Source of the DNA: Mycogone perniciosa
Taxonomy: Eukaryota; Ascomycota; Sordariomycetes; Hypocreales; Hypocreaceae
DNA length: 64,000 nt
NCBI GenBank assembly: GCA_025331125.1
Contig: JAOALB010000008.1
Span: forward strand, 337,998 to 401,997
Direction: 5' to 3'
In this document: positions 10,807-22,874 of the stretch, one piece after another
Layout: every line of letters starts with the position of its first letter
Numbering within the stretch: position 1 is the stretch's first letter
Program-made: the position numbers and the translations under genes
Notes under the pieces: generated by a model
Seen by the model: only the letters and a program-made list of their open reading frames with translations
Database searches by the model: none
Told to the model about the DNA's origin: nothing

Positions 10807-11755
10807 AATTGTCGTATTTCGATAGTTGTACGAAGCACTTCGTACTCGTACTCGAAGTGCCAAGTGGCGTAACTCTCAAACTTGTCGTTCGTTGACCAGC
10901 AAACAGAACGAATTGTAGGTTGATGAAGTAGGCAGGGCGCAGCCCCTGGATGTAGGAGATAAATAATGTGGTGAACGATGGTACTATAGAAGGAAGAAAG
11001 GGCGATTACTCTCCCAATGTAAAGGAGGTCGATGTTGAATGAATTGGCACCTGTCCTGCAGCCGATTTCGATTCGGTTCGTTTTCCCAGGATGGAGATGG
11101 TAGATTAACGAATAAATAAGATATAAATCAACAAATAAATACGAAATGTAAACATAAACAGCAACCAGCACATAAGAAGTAGAAGGAAAGCCACGACCAG
11201 GAGCAGAAATGCGAAATGCAAGGTGCCAGGTTTCAATGAGAAAGCAGCGATATTAAGTCTCTTTATGCTCCCGAGATATATGGGCCTCCCTACTCGTACG
11301 GAGTGGTCTCAGACTTGACCAGGTTGGCAGGGGTCTGTCTGCATGTGGCCACGGCGGCCGCACCGTTGTTTCAGGGAGCTACTCCCTGCAACAGCAGCAT
11401 CGCACTCCCCTGCCATGGGAGAGCCTGAAACCCTCACAAGCAACTCCTGTGGCAATGAACCCTGGTCTCCTTGCAACACCTAATCTTAAGATTGAAGGTG
11501 CTCGTCCCTTCGCTAGCACTAGAAGTAGTAGCAGTACGAAATACTTTGTAGAAGTACGAAGTAGGTACTCCGTAGTACTAGTGTTACTGGCAAATCTAAT
11601 CATCAAATGCACAATATCCATCCGGTTGTACAGCCGGGACACGGCTCCAACTCCCTTCCTGCAACGCCACGCTAGATCGCAACCTGTTAATGCCAAGATA
11701 CCCATCTCCTACTCGTATGGACCTTGGGTAATACTTTACACACGCACCTGGTGCA
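10807..11755. other. Intergenic region, no gene seen
   Basis: Space between the small hypothetical and the CCH1 3' end. Several TACGAAGTA / ACTCCGTAGTACT motifs cluster at 10830-10860 and 11530-11580. Two plus-strand ORFs (11449-11874 is the longer) run over these motifs into the CCH1 3' end and look non-coding. Confidence 0.55.
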
Positions 11756-14700
11756 TTAGCTTAAATCCCCGTATTGATAGGAGCTCCTGTCCGATCCTCG
11801 ACGCGTTGTACTCCGCCGAATGCTCTCTACCCACACTGAGTCATCCAACATGTCTTGGGCTGGTGTCACACTGACACTGCCCCCAGAGTCGTTTGTGATC
11901 CCCCCCAGACCCATTGCCTGGGCCTCTGGCTCGTAGAGTTCGAAGCTAAAAGCAGAAGATGCACCAAGTTGATGGCTTTCTGACAGCGACGAACGAGGCA
12001 AGCTAAGTGGGTGATTTGGCGTCGTGTCATGCACTCTCATGTCTGAGGACCAAGCTGATCTTCTCGGCTCGGCATCTTGGTTGGCGTTAGAGTGTTGCAC
12101 CCTCGCCGCTGTCACATTTGAAAATGGTTGATCTGCCACATGGCTGGGGTTCTCCCCTTCGTCGTCAACCAGAATTTCAGGCACTGTCAGTCGCGGAAGC
12201 GCAGACATCCGCGAAGCGCGTTTTCGCTCCATGTGCTGCTTGAATTTCCTCGACCAATACCTACATTCATCTTGTTAGTCCTTCTGTCTCTCACTTCCTT
12301 CTCCAGGCTTGGAATCTGAGCAAACCACCTACAATGTGTCGAAAAACCCCTGCACAATTCGTCGCCGGATCTCTTCGTCGACACGTTGTAGTCGCGCTCG
12401 CCGCCTCAAAAATTCCTCCAACCTGGTGAGAATTAGTCATGCTACTAATGACAGAGTAGAGGTAGCGGCCGGACTTACTTAAGGCTTTTGCTATCATTGA
12501 TGATGTTGTAGTGGGCTAGAATCATCAAAACATCCGTGAAAGACATACCCTTGTCTGGATCTGCGCCAACCAGAACCTCCTCATAGAAAATGTTGAAGCG
12601 ATTGCGCCGTTCGCGGATCTTTCTCACATCAATGTGAGCCAATCTTTGGTTCAGTTTCCGAATGTCCACCTCCTCGAGCGCGTTTACAGAGACAATTGAA
12701 GCATGGCGTGACATCTTGATATCACCACGCACATCCTCGAGTATTTGCCGAACTGAGTCCTCCGCCTCATAAATCCGCATCTGAAACACACCCGATAACT
12801 CGCCCAAAAGTCGTGGAAAGGCTTCCTTGGTGATGTAACCAGTGCCTGCAGGGTCCACGCTTCGCCAGGCTTCCTTGAATCTTCGAATCTCATCCCGGTC
12901 GACAACAGCCATGCCACTTGAGCGTTGGTAAACGTAGCTGAAGCTCTCATAAATGAGCGATACAAAAAGGTTGACAAAAATATACATACTAACAATGTTC
13001 CAGGCAACAAACAGGAATCTGGCCCAGGGCTTACTGCCGCAGTCGCTGTCGAAGAAGCTGTCGTTATCCACACAAAGCGGGGGCTCAATTCCGGCGTAGT
13101 CTTCCATGATTTGATTCCACCCTTCACCTAAACTCATCCGGAACAGTAATATGAGGGCCTTCGGAACCGTTCGGAAGTTGAGATCGCTCGCCTCTTCTCC
13201 CCCAAAGCGGGTTAAACTGAATGCCTGGGTCATGGCAATGGAAAAGACGAGAAAGAAGACGAGCCACGTCGCCAGCAAGTTACCTATGACTGTCAGACTT
13301 GCGGCGGCTGTCTTAAAGAGTTGATCCAACGCATCGTTCCGTGGAATCAAGAGAAGGACAAGGGCGACAAGGAAAATCTTGTGGAGCTGCACGTATGTGT
13401 CTGCCTTCGTGTCTGCAATCAAGAGTGCAAGTGTGGCTACAAAAGCGCCAGACACAGATACCAACGAATAAAGGTCCCAGGAGCTTCGCCGAAAACGGGT
13501 CCAGCCCAAACCTATGATTCGGATGGTAATGTTGGTGATATATACGAGAATGAAGGCTAAGAAGAGGTATTCCCGTGCCATTGTCCACCAGGCTGGCTCA
13601 TCACTGTATTCCACGACAAGCAAGAGCAGGTGTAGAACCAGCGCCACTGTGACGGCTAGATACCACTTGCCCCGTTTCTCAATCGCTCTTTTGTGGCACC
13701 ATTTTTTCCATGGCTTTTCAGAATCATCGTATGAGCTTTTGGATGGCGAAATATGGCGTAGAAGCTTGCGCAACTCCAGCCACGATCGTTGTTCTGCCGT
13801 GAGAAAAGCGACACCAGTCTGCTCCGTATAATTCCGCATGAAGACCGAAATAAAAAGAGTGAGGATGAACACGGTTGCCAACAGGTTAAATGCGACGAAG
13901 AACATAGCGTTGCCCTGAGAGGCGAGATCTTGCGGCTGCATGCCTCGGCCTGTAATAGCCTGGGCTGCAAAGGAAACATCTATCCATCCTTCCTGACTGA
14001 CAATCTGGAAAAGTGTGAAGAGTGACGATCCAAAATCATCAAAGCTAAAGTATGGATTTGATGCGACTCTCGGTGCCAGCATAGGCCAATCTTCACTATA
14101 TGGTGTACTGTTAAACTCGCCAAAACATCCATTCAGCGTAGAGACGTCACCAGAATCATTGCATGCTACCATTAGACCGCTGAATAAGTTTAGTCCGTAG
14201 ATGGCAAATGGTATCAAGAGTGAGATTGACACGAATGCAGCCTGATGGCTTGTTAGTGTTTCTGTCCAACCAGCCGCCAAGGAAATAGAGAAGAGAAGGG
14301 GGAGATATTGTGCTTACTCCCAAAAGCTTCCACCAGCCAACAATGATCAGTGAGTGGAACGTATCCCTTGCGCTGTCGCTGAAATTCAAAAGGCGAAGAG
14401 CCCGGAGCGCTTTGAAAGCACCCACCGCTCTCGATATGGCACCATCGTTGATTAGTAGAGTAACGACATTGATCCAAAGGGTTATCAGCACAATAGAATC
14501 AATAATACCCCATGAGCTGCGTAGATATGCATTTGGCGTCCACACGAGGCCGTCTGCAATCACCTTGATCATGGCCTCGATGGTGAACACCACGGCAAAG
14601 GCCATATCTGTCCAGACATACCAGTTCGTCGGGCTGAAAGGATGTTGCTCCCGATACTCCTTCTGATACAAGGGTGTTGTCACACATGCTATCACCACCA

Positions 14701-17700
14701 TGGCCACAACGGCAGCGTAGACGAAGGTGGACATTGAATACCAAGCTAGCCTGTTGGGCTCCACCCCATCGAACCTCTCAAGACCTCTTGCTGGGCCAAC
14801 GAGTGATTGGCAGAAACGCCGGATCTTGCTTTGAGGGGGGAATAGATGTAGAGAGGTGTTATATCTCGGATGCCGAGCGAGATATTCCCGCTGGGCTTTT
14901 CGGCGAGCTGAAGTTGCTGACACCGCCTGTCGGGCCATTTGGCGAGGGTCTGAGGTGTCATTTGAACCGTCAAATCGAATGTTTGAATAGAAAGGATTCG
15001 GTTCATTCTTGTTAATTAGGTGCAATACCTTGTCCCAAATCTTTGAGAGCAAGCCTGGTTTGCCATCACTCATGAGGTTTGTCGTACTCCTATGTGGGAC
15101 ATCCCTCCGACCTGTAGTACCTCGAAGGGGATCTGTGGGGTCATCATCCAGAAACTCCTGCACTACAGCATCTTTGAGAAGCATCTCCATCATTGCTGGG
15201 CCATAATCTAAAGGATCCTTTCGTCGACGAGATCTGCCAAAACTGAATATCGTAGAGAGAGAAAGATTATTTGATGTATTTCCCAGCTCTTTCCTCTGTA
15301 GAAACGCCTTGACCTGTTCCAGACGCTTCTCATCTTCAGATACATCGAAATTCTCTTGAATAACCGCAATAAACATGTTAATCAAGATGAAGAACGACAT
15401 TATGAACCATCCTATCAGAAACATTGCGTTGATCCAAGCAGTCCTGAATGATGTGGTGTACGAGGTGACTGAGTATAGGATATCCGTCCAGTTCTCACTG
15501 GATAGTATCTGATACATTCCGAGAAATGAGTTGAAGATGGTATAGAATGAGACGCGGTTGAGTTCACCCTCGTCGTCGTAAACAGGTATTTGACCCCTGA
15601 AAAGCTGTGCAGCGAAAATTGCCACCAGAAATGTCATCAAGAAAACAAAGAGCATGAGGTTTCCAATACCTGCTGCGCTACCCAGAACTAAAAGTATGAG
15701 TTTTCGAGTAACTGGAATAGCCAAGACAACTCGATAAGCTCGAAGGACTTGGAAGGCAGTAAGCCAGGCATACACTCGAGAATTCCGAATGGGGGGGATA
15801 AGGATGATGGATGTGATGATTGCTAAACCTAGATCAACAATGTTTCGCCAGCTCCGATGGAATCTCCTCCAATCAGCCATGAATCGAATAGTTATCTCAA
15901 TATCGAGGAGGATTGAAGCGACTACTTCGGCAGCATCGACAAATCTTTCTCTGGAATCCGACATGGATGCGCTACGGCATGCCGCGCTGAGCAAGGCAAA
16001 GGCAATAACAAGGATCCAAAAGGCGAAGCTCTTATCATACAGTCGCTGTATAAGCGAGGTTTTCCGTACACGTTCGTCCGGCGGAGGCTGCAGCGGCAGC
16101 TCCGGTTCGACTGTGAAGGCGCTGGATTTGCTCTCCTCACGGATTACTTGAAACGACGACGTGATGACGGCTATCAGTAGGTTGGTTAACCAGAGCATCA
16201 TTATCATAATGCCGGCCCCAAAAAACAGGGCAGCTTGTAAATAATCCGAACCCATAGTGTTGTACATGAGATCGGAGAATGTGTTAGCACTCATGATGAC
16301 AAACACTAGCTCGAGCGAATGGAGAATATTGTCGAAGTTGAGTGTTCCGTTATAGGGGTTGCCTTGCTGTAGACAGATGGAGCCTCGTGGGCAAAGATAT
16401 CCTTTCCCATCGCCGGTCCCATTTTGGAGATCTTCCAATGAGCCAGGGGCGTTGAACTTCACCCATGGTCGAGTTGCGCCAGTCTCGTTATCTAAATAAC
16501 CACCACAAAACTGCATCTGATTGGTGAAGGAGGCTGAGAGGTTCTTGGGGTCGAGAGGGTCTAACCACACGCACTGGCGACTTAGGCTTGACTTGAAGCT
16601 TTGTATACCAATGATGGCAAAGAGCAACCAGAAGAAGCTAATAAGGAACGCAACCCGGACAAGCAGAGGTGCGGCCTTTTTTAAGCTCCTTAAAATGATC
16701 TAAAGTACCCCATATATTAGCCATATATTTCAACAAGAAGCAATAAAAACAACACGGGGTCACTTACCGCAGTGCCATGGGTGAGAGCTAGCAACCTCAA
16801 GATACGAAGACAGCTGAGCATCTTGAACAAGTAAAGACGATACTGGCTTTCAAGCCCAGTAATGCCCAGTACAAAGGCGATCCAGAAGGATACAACCGCA
16901 ACAAAGTCCAGGCGATTAAATGAATGACGTAGAAAGGCTCGGCGAGCTAGTTGGAAGCGCTGCTGGTCTTCAAGCGTCTTTGGTAGTACTTGTTGCCCAT
17001 GCATTATAGTTGTGAACGAACGAGCAAAAGCTGGAGCTTGTGGTTGAGCCTGGCGACTCCCCTTGACGGATTTTTGTCGCTGAGGTTGAAACAAAGCTTT
17101 GTATTGATCTGCAACAACAGCGCGAATTCCTTTCTTGCGGTCAATCGTGCTGTACTCTTCAGCGTTCAATATGAACCCTGAGACGATGACTCGAGCGATA
17201 AGTTCTAAGGTGAAAACAATGAAAAGACCAAGCATGGCCCAGTCGATAGGTCTTTTACCCCATAGTTCTGGACGTCCGTTTCCACTACTAAAAACATCTG
17301 GCCAGGATTCCACAGTAAGCAGGATGGCTTGTGAGATAATGAGAATCAGGATTAGAGGCTCAGTATACGGATTAACTAGAATATCGCACATCCAGGCTCT
17401 GATTCGGCTTTCCGGTGAGAAAATCCCTAGAGAAGACCCTTTGAGGGGATTTAAGGGGCGAGAGGGTGAAGGCGACCTAATTTCGGAGGCAAGACACGCT
17501 TGCTCCCCTCTTTTCTCAGTTGGCGATTTAGGAAGTTGGGAGCGATACGATGTGTCAACTAGCATGGATGTTGCGGTGCTTCGTGATCTATCGTGCACCG
17601 AGGTGTGAGGAGAACGAGAACGGTAGCGGGAAGTTTGTTGATCAGCCACCTCACTCTCTCCACTAATATTGACAACCCGCTGGGACATGGCTCTGACAAT

Positions 17701-18339
17701 CGACCCTGCTCGATGAAGTGCCCCAGATGTTGAAGGGGAGCGGGAGCGCGGAATTCTGAACTCATCGGGAGCAAGAGACATCCCATAACTGTGATGACTA
17801 GATCCATAACCGAATTCAAGGCTCGGCCCAAGATTCTTTGCTTCGGGGCCCTTAGCTGGACTGTTATCTATATCAGATACGGTCTGAAAGCTGTCTCTAG
17901 GTTGAGCGTCATGACCATGTGCTGTAAGGGAGCCGGATATCGGCTGTGCCCCAGCTGTGAGAGGAACTCTATCGGAATCTGCATAATACGGATTTGGCGT
18001 CTCTTCAATGTAGTGTGACTCCCCATCGAAAGGATGGTAAGAATCAGGAGGGGTATGCTGAGACTCTGCCAAAGGTTGTCGGATATCTGGCTGCAAAGCC
18101 GCCTGCAAAGCCGTGGGGTCTATTGGTGATTCGGGATTGACACCATCGTCAGATGGCGGATTGTATGACGGGTACCAGTAAGTTGACACATCTGGTAGAG
18201 TTAGTCCCGTGCTTGTCGATGTTGGCTCGTGATGCTGTCGAGTGGCACCCTGTTCGTAGCCGTCCGATGAGAGTAGATCTCGCAGAGGTATTGATTGTTG
18301 GTGTTGTGTCTGGCGGTTGTCAGGAGGATTGGAGGACAT
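11756..18339 (-). CDS. CCH1: High-affinity voltage-gated calcium channel alpha subunit
   Basis: Plasma-membrane Ca2+ channel that works with Mid1 in calcium uptake under low calcium, pheromone and ER or cell-wall stress. Five exons on the minus strand: 18339-16768, 16699-14318, 14241-12479, 12422-12333 and 12260-11756, 2103 residues, normal for fungal Cch1. A ~320-residue Ser/Pro-rich cytosolic N-terminus precedes four six-helix channel domains; arginine-bearing S4-like segments include RALRLLNF. The four pore loops read SANTFSD, SSENWTD, SQEGWID and SLGEGWN, so the filter is N/E/E/E instead of the animal EEEE. An EF-hand-like segment (SVDPAGTGYITKEAFPRLL) follows domain IV. The C-terminal exon is Ser/Arg-rich and ends SYQYGDLS. 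Each splice restores family sequence, for example DSKSLK-LEEFLRRRARLQRVDEE and FFDTLYWSRKFKQHMERK. The exon 4 donor, GTAGGT, was chosen because it avoids a stop and gives LYWSRKF. Confidence 0.93.
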
Positions 18340-19066
18340 AGTCGCGGTTCCAGAGGTGCACACAAACGAAGGACTGATTAGCGGTTGGGTAGACTCAGCA
18401 TCACGGATAAGGATGGTGACGACAGAACAAGTTAAATTGTAGCATCGTAGAGAAATATTAACCAGGCTTCTGATAAAGACGACAATTTACGCTGGGATCG
18501 AGGAGGGCTGGCTGCCAGTAGTAGTAGTACTCCGTAGCTCTGAGACACATCGCGTTTACGAGTGCATACGTACTAGTACTAGTGGTGGTAGTAGCCACTA
18601 TTAAGTAGTACTACCTAAAATTGGGGACTAATACCTAATAAGTACTAAGTTGCAGTACGGCAATACTTGTTAAGACTGAACATATAAATAAATCAAGGCC
18701 TCAGGAGATACTAACCTAGGTACCTAGTAGTACTGCCTTAAAGCACTATTATATACTTAGCATAGAACCAGTATAAGTGATACCTACGAAGCACTTGACT
18801 GCTACTCGTAGGTACCGAAAGCTTTGAGAGGGTATTATTAGCACGTGACACTATAATAGTACTGATATAGTACTTTAGGATCAAGTACATGCTCCCTAGT
18901 ACTTCCAATGTACTATGTATGGCTACTCCGTAGTAGTACTAGTACTACTTCGTAACGCGGTCTCTTCTTCCTGCAGCAGTGGACGATTCGACGCGGGTCA
19001 CACATCAACCTCCGAACTGCTTCGCGACTGATGTTTGACCTTTGCCATCCGATCGCTGTACTCACC
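18340..19066. other. Divergent intergenic region rich in TAGTACT repeats
   Basis: About 730 bp between CCH1 and the DDT/PHD gene. From 18525 to 18955 the sequence is an unusually dense mix of TAGTACT, ACTAGTACTAG, CTACTCCGTAG and GGTACCTAG words, many palindromic. No coding potential. Confidence 0.65.
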
Positions 19067-21334
19067 ATGCCTTCGCAGAAACGGCCTGTAGAGGCCATGG
19101 AAGGCGGTCCCCGACACATCGTTCCTCCACTATTAAGCCGTATTCGTGACATGTGGCAGTTTGCAAATCTCTGCCAATGGATTTATATTTTCGGCAAAGC
19201 CGCAAAGATTGACGAGTCCGTTGACATTGAGGTAACTATTTTCTTCCTCACTCTTCCAACCGCCACGAATTCAAGGTCTGATCCTTCCTACAGGAGATCG
19301 AGGTTGAATGTCTAAAACCGAACTCGACAACTTTGGCCGATATTGCCTTAGCACTTCTAAAACTTGTATCATCGCACCGAGGCCTAACGTACGACGCCCC
19401 TACTATCCTTGACTTCTGAACTCGATTATTAACCGAATACAATATTAAGACACGATATATTTGACCATCAAGCTCGGAAGCAGTACTTGGCTAGGTCCTC
19501 TAGTTGCAACCCTTTTGGTGACGAAAGTGCTCCCCAGCAGTTCGCCGACTTTGATATATTCACCAAGGTGTGTCTTACCTACGTTATCGATCCCTGGCAG
19601 TCAGTTAACGTGTGCCATGTTAGATCAAGGTGATGCAACAATTCACTCAATGGATAATGGTTCATCCTGAGCGTATCCGGGATAGAATGGAAGAACAAAA
19701 AGACACCGAGCAAACCGAATGGGTAGGTAATAGACCCTGGAAGATGAACTCGCGTCTAACTCGTTTCTCAGCGCATAGAGCCATATGGATGGGATAGTCA
19801 AGACCGTACCTATTATGTCCTCGATGACAACAGAGTGTACCGCCTGTCAGAGCCTCCTGTCTCGGCGGCAAGTCATCGAATTTCAAAGAGCAAATCATCT
19901 GGCGCTGGGCGTCGCTCAAGCAAAAGACAACGCATTGCGCTTTCCACCGATACCCATCCTGATAGTCAGGATGCTGAAATATCAGACAACGAAGGAAACA
20001 GTAGTCTTGACAATGACGGCCTAGGGGGAATGGGTTGGGAATGCATTGCTGTAACTCTTGAAGACGTTCGAGGTCTTTTGGGGGGGTTAGCGAAGACGCG
20101 CGACGAGAACGAGAAAATTCTGAGAAAGCAACTCGAAATTCACCTTGTCCCCATCTTAGAGAAACAAGAGGAGGCTCGGAAACGGAGGGAGCTCCAACGT
20201 GAACGGGAATTGCTAAATCTTGCAAAACTGGCCAATGCCAAACGCTCTAGTCGGATCGCCAGCAAGATTGAGCAGCAAAAACAGCAGGACAGAGCCAGAG
20301 CAGAGAAACTGCAACTACAAGAAGCGGAAGCAACCAAACGACGCGAGGAACAGGTACACCTAAAGTTGGAAAGGGAGCGCGATGTGAGATTGGCATCCAG
20401 AGAAAAAAGACTAAAAGACAGAGAAACGCGGCGACTCCGTCATGAAGAACAATTGGTACAGTTGTCGACGAATAGAGTGAGCACGGATGACCAAACAGGG
20501 CGCATGTCACACCGTCATCTTCAAGCCGAAATCGAGAAAAATAAGCAAGCCCTTAAGGATATCGAACAGGAAGAGGAAGCGTGGGTTTTCGATTGCTTGT
20601 GTGGTATGTACGGACAAGTCGACGACGGTACTCACAGTGTTGCATGCGAGAGGTGCAACGTGTGGCAGCACAGCAAATGCCTAGGAATTAGCGAGACAAT
20701 GGCCGACCGTCCCGACTTTCAGTTTATATGCTCATCTTGCCGTCTCCAGAAAGAAGATGGAAGCACAACACCAAAACACCATATAAAGCTCAAACTTAGA
20801 CATGCAGGAAGTCCAACTACACCTTCTCGATCAGTTGAAACGAGTGTAGAGGGAAACCAGTCCCTTCATCATGCTGGAAACGGGAACATCGCAGAGACTC
20901 TATCCCCACTGCTATCTGCTCCGGAGCCATTAGAGCCGGTTGACATTGGCCAGGATATCAAGGCCCCTCTTACGGCCATTGATATCCAAAAAGCCCCAAC
21001 TCCATCAGGCAGCTCCGCCATCTCTACAGCCCGTGGTGGAGATGCATCCCTGAAACACACATCTCTCACTGTGAATGACGCCAAATCAGATGAACTCAGT
21101 GTCGGCGATGTCAGCTCAGGAGGCTTGGGTGACGAGGGAGCGTCGAACGAGATGCCAGGGGTTGATTCAGAACTCGCCCATTACCCGACTGGAAATGATA
21201 TCACATCCAAGAAGCAAGAACGAACCAAGATTGAAAAGTACGATTTGCATGGTTGCGGCCAGGCCATCGAGTTGCTTCAAGGCTCATCTCATATGGGCTG
21301 CACCACATCACATATAACGTATGTCCCCAGATGA
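19067..21334 (+). CDS. DDT/WHIM-type chromatin protein with a PHD finger
   Basis: Probable nuclear chromatin-remodelling or histone-reading factor. Exons: 19067-19231, 19294-19388, 19450-19567, 19624-19722 and 19772-21334, 679 residues. A DDT-like segment (MWQFANLCQWIYIFGKAAK, about residues 28-95) is followed by a WHIM-like stretch (IKVMQQFTQWIMVHPERIRD and RIEPYGWDSQDRTYYVLDDN). Then come a basic linker with a long charged coiled coil (about 215-425) and one PHD finger (433-485, CLCG...CERC...WQHSKCLG...FICSSC). The last ~190 residues are disordered Ser/Thr/Pro-rich. Intron 2 (19389-19449) is essential because it removes in-frame stops and joins HRGLT to HDIFDHQARKQYL. The domain order resembles RSF1/BAZ-type proteins, but I cannot assign a precise orthologue. 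An in-frame ATG at 19031 is an alternative start. Confidence 0.82.
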
Positions 21335-22874
21335 TCAGGTCGGGATATTTCAGTGAGCATTACCTAGGCCAGCACTTGTTCGCCAACGAACCCCTAGATA
21401 TTCATTAGTACACTCTAGATCATGCAGCTGGATAAAATAGTATGCATCGACTTGACAACCAGCAAGGTTTTTGATGTTGATTATTTCAACTCGCACTACC
21501 AAAAGAAAGGAAGGGAAGGAAGGAAGAAGCCATTTGGTCTTCTTTTACATATACCTTTTTGATTACGATATACTGGAATTGTGGCTATGAGGTCGTAACG
21601 CTTCTTCTCTCACGTTTAGGAAAGGGTTGATGGCCAGGAGCTAGGATAAGGTCGCTCTGCTGGGATGGCGTAACGTACCCTGCGATTCAGACCTTGGAAT
21701 CAAATCTTCAACCAGTGGCAGTGGTCGGGCATGAATTTTCATGTCTTACGGCTATCTTACATCGACTGCTTAGTATCTGTTACTAAGAAGCGCGTCAGAA
21801 TCCTCTCAGACATCAGGATGCCTGCTTGCGTTGTAGTTGTTGGTCCGTCACACACACTTGCGTCAAAGCATCACGAAAGCGCACGTGTTTGCTAGGAACT
21901 CGAAATAGTAACATACATTTGCTAACGTGATGTGTGTCGGGAGACCCAGTTCGAGAGAGATACCGACGACAAATTTAGCACCGGTGCCTTGTTCTTTATC
22001 TCAGAGGATTGCGTTTGATGAAGCCTAGACGCACAGGGGCCATATCAATGTTATCCATGTATGGACTGTCGTCCAAAGCGACCCTGGCAATGCAGGTTTT
22101 CTTCGCATGCGTCAGTCTCCTTGCTTGAGACCAGGCTTGCCTCGAGATGATTGTGGTCGATTTAGGTCAAAGAGGCCGGTGGGGGGAACAAAGGCAAAGG
22201 GATATATCGGGCGATCAAACATACTCATGACCAACGCCCATTGGCCCAGCATTCCAACAACTACAACAACAACAACAACGCTTTTGGGCGGTTCTATGCG
22301 TGAACCTTAGCCGCTCCATGCAACCTCTTGATGGTGCGGCATCAAGACTGCCATGAAGTGCCATGAAGTGGCACCAGCGATGTAGCTTGCCCTCATGTTC
22401 GTGGCATCGGCTCGCAGAGAGGCCCACGTCACAGGGCCAAGCCGTTTTTCTGAAGTCCTCCAGCGCCGCATGCGGCAAAGTTTTGTTTCCTATGTGCATG
22501 GTCTTCGAACATCAGTCATACAGCAAGAAAAGCTACAGAAGACAGGACAAAATGCACAGACAGAAACGCTACCATGTGAGCCTTGCGGCGCCGACAAAGG
22601 CATCCCTTCCGGAACAAGACGGGATGAAGTGCCCATAAGACCCCCCTGGAATCCTGTCTGAATAGGAGAAGAATCTTATGATCTGGGCGTGCCACGCTTT
22701 GTTGTTACTGTCGGGCAAACCTGCCATCAGCGGAGTCCATTATTGCCACTTGTTTCTGTGACCGACCTTCATACACGACTTTCCTATCTCAAAATCACAT
22801 ATAGGAATCACATTTGGATTCCAGAATTGATCGAAGAATCTAGATCAGCCCGGGAAAGTGACAGAACTATCGGC
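21335..22874. other. Long gene-poor stretch upstream of the HMG-box gene
   Basis: About 1.5 kb without a convincing gene. It holds GGAAGGAAGGAAGGAAG-like purine repeats near 21508-21525 and a CAA microsatellite at 22255-22279. Short ORFs at 22107-22661 are compositionally unremarkable and mutually overlapping. A long 5' leader of the HMG-box gene with upstream ORFs is a reasonable reading, since regulatory genes of this class often have one. Confidence 0.5.
22255..22279 (+). repeat. CAA trinucleotide microsatellite
   Basis: Interrupted (CAA)n run, about 25 bp, in the long space before the HMG-box gene. Confidence 0.85.

Noticed and set aside
22107..22661. Several overlapping plus-strand ORFs of 60-95 codons
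   Set aside because: Different frames over the same bases, no start context, no family resemblance.
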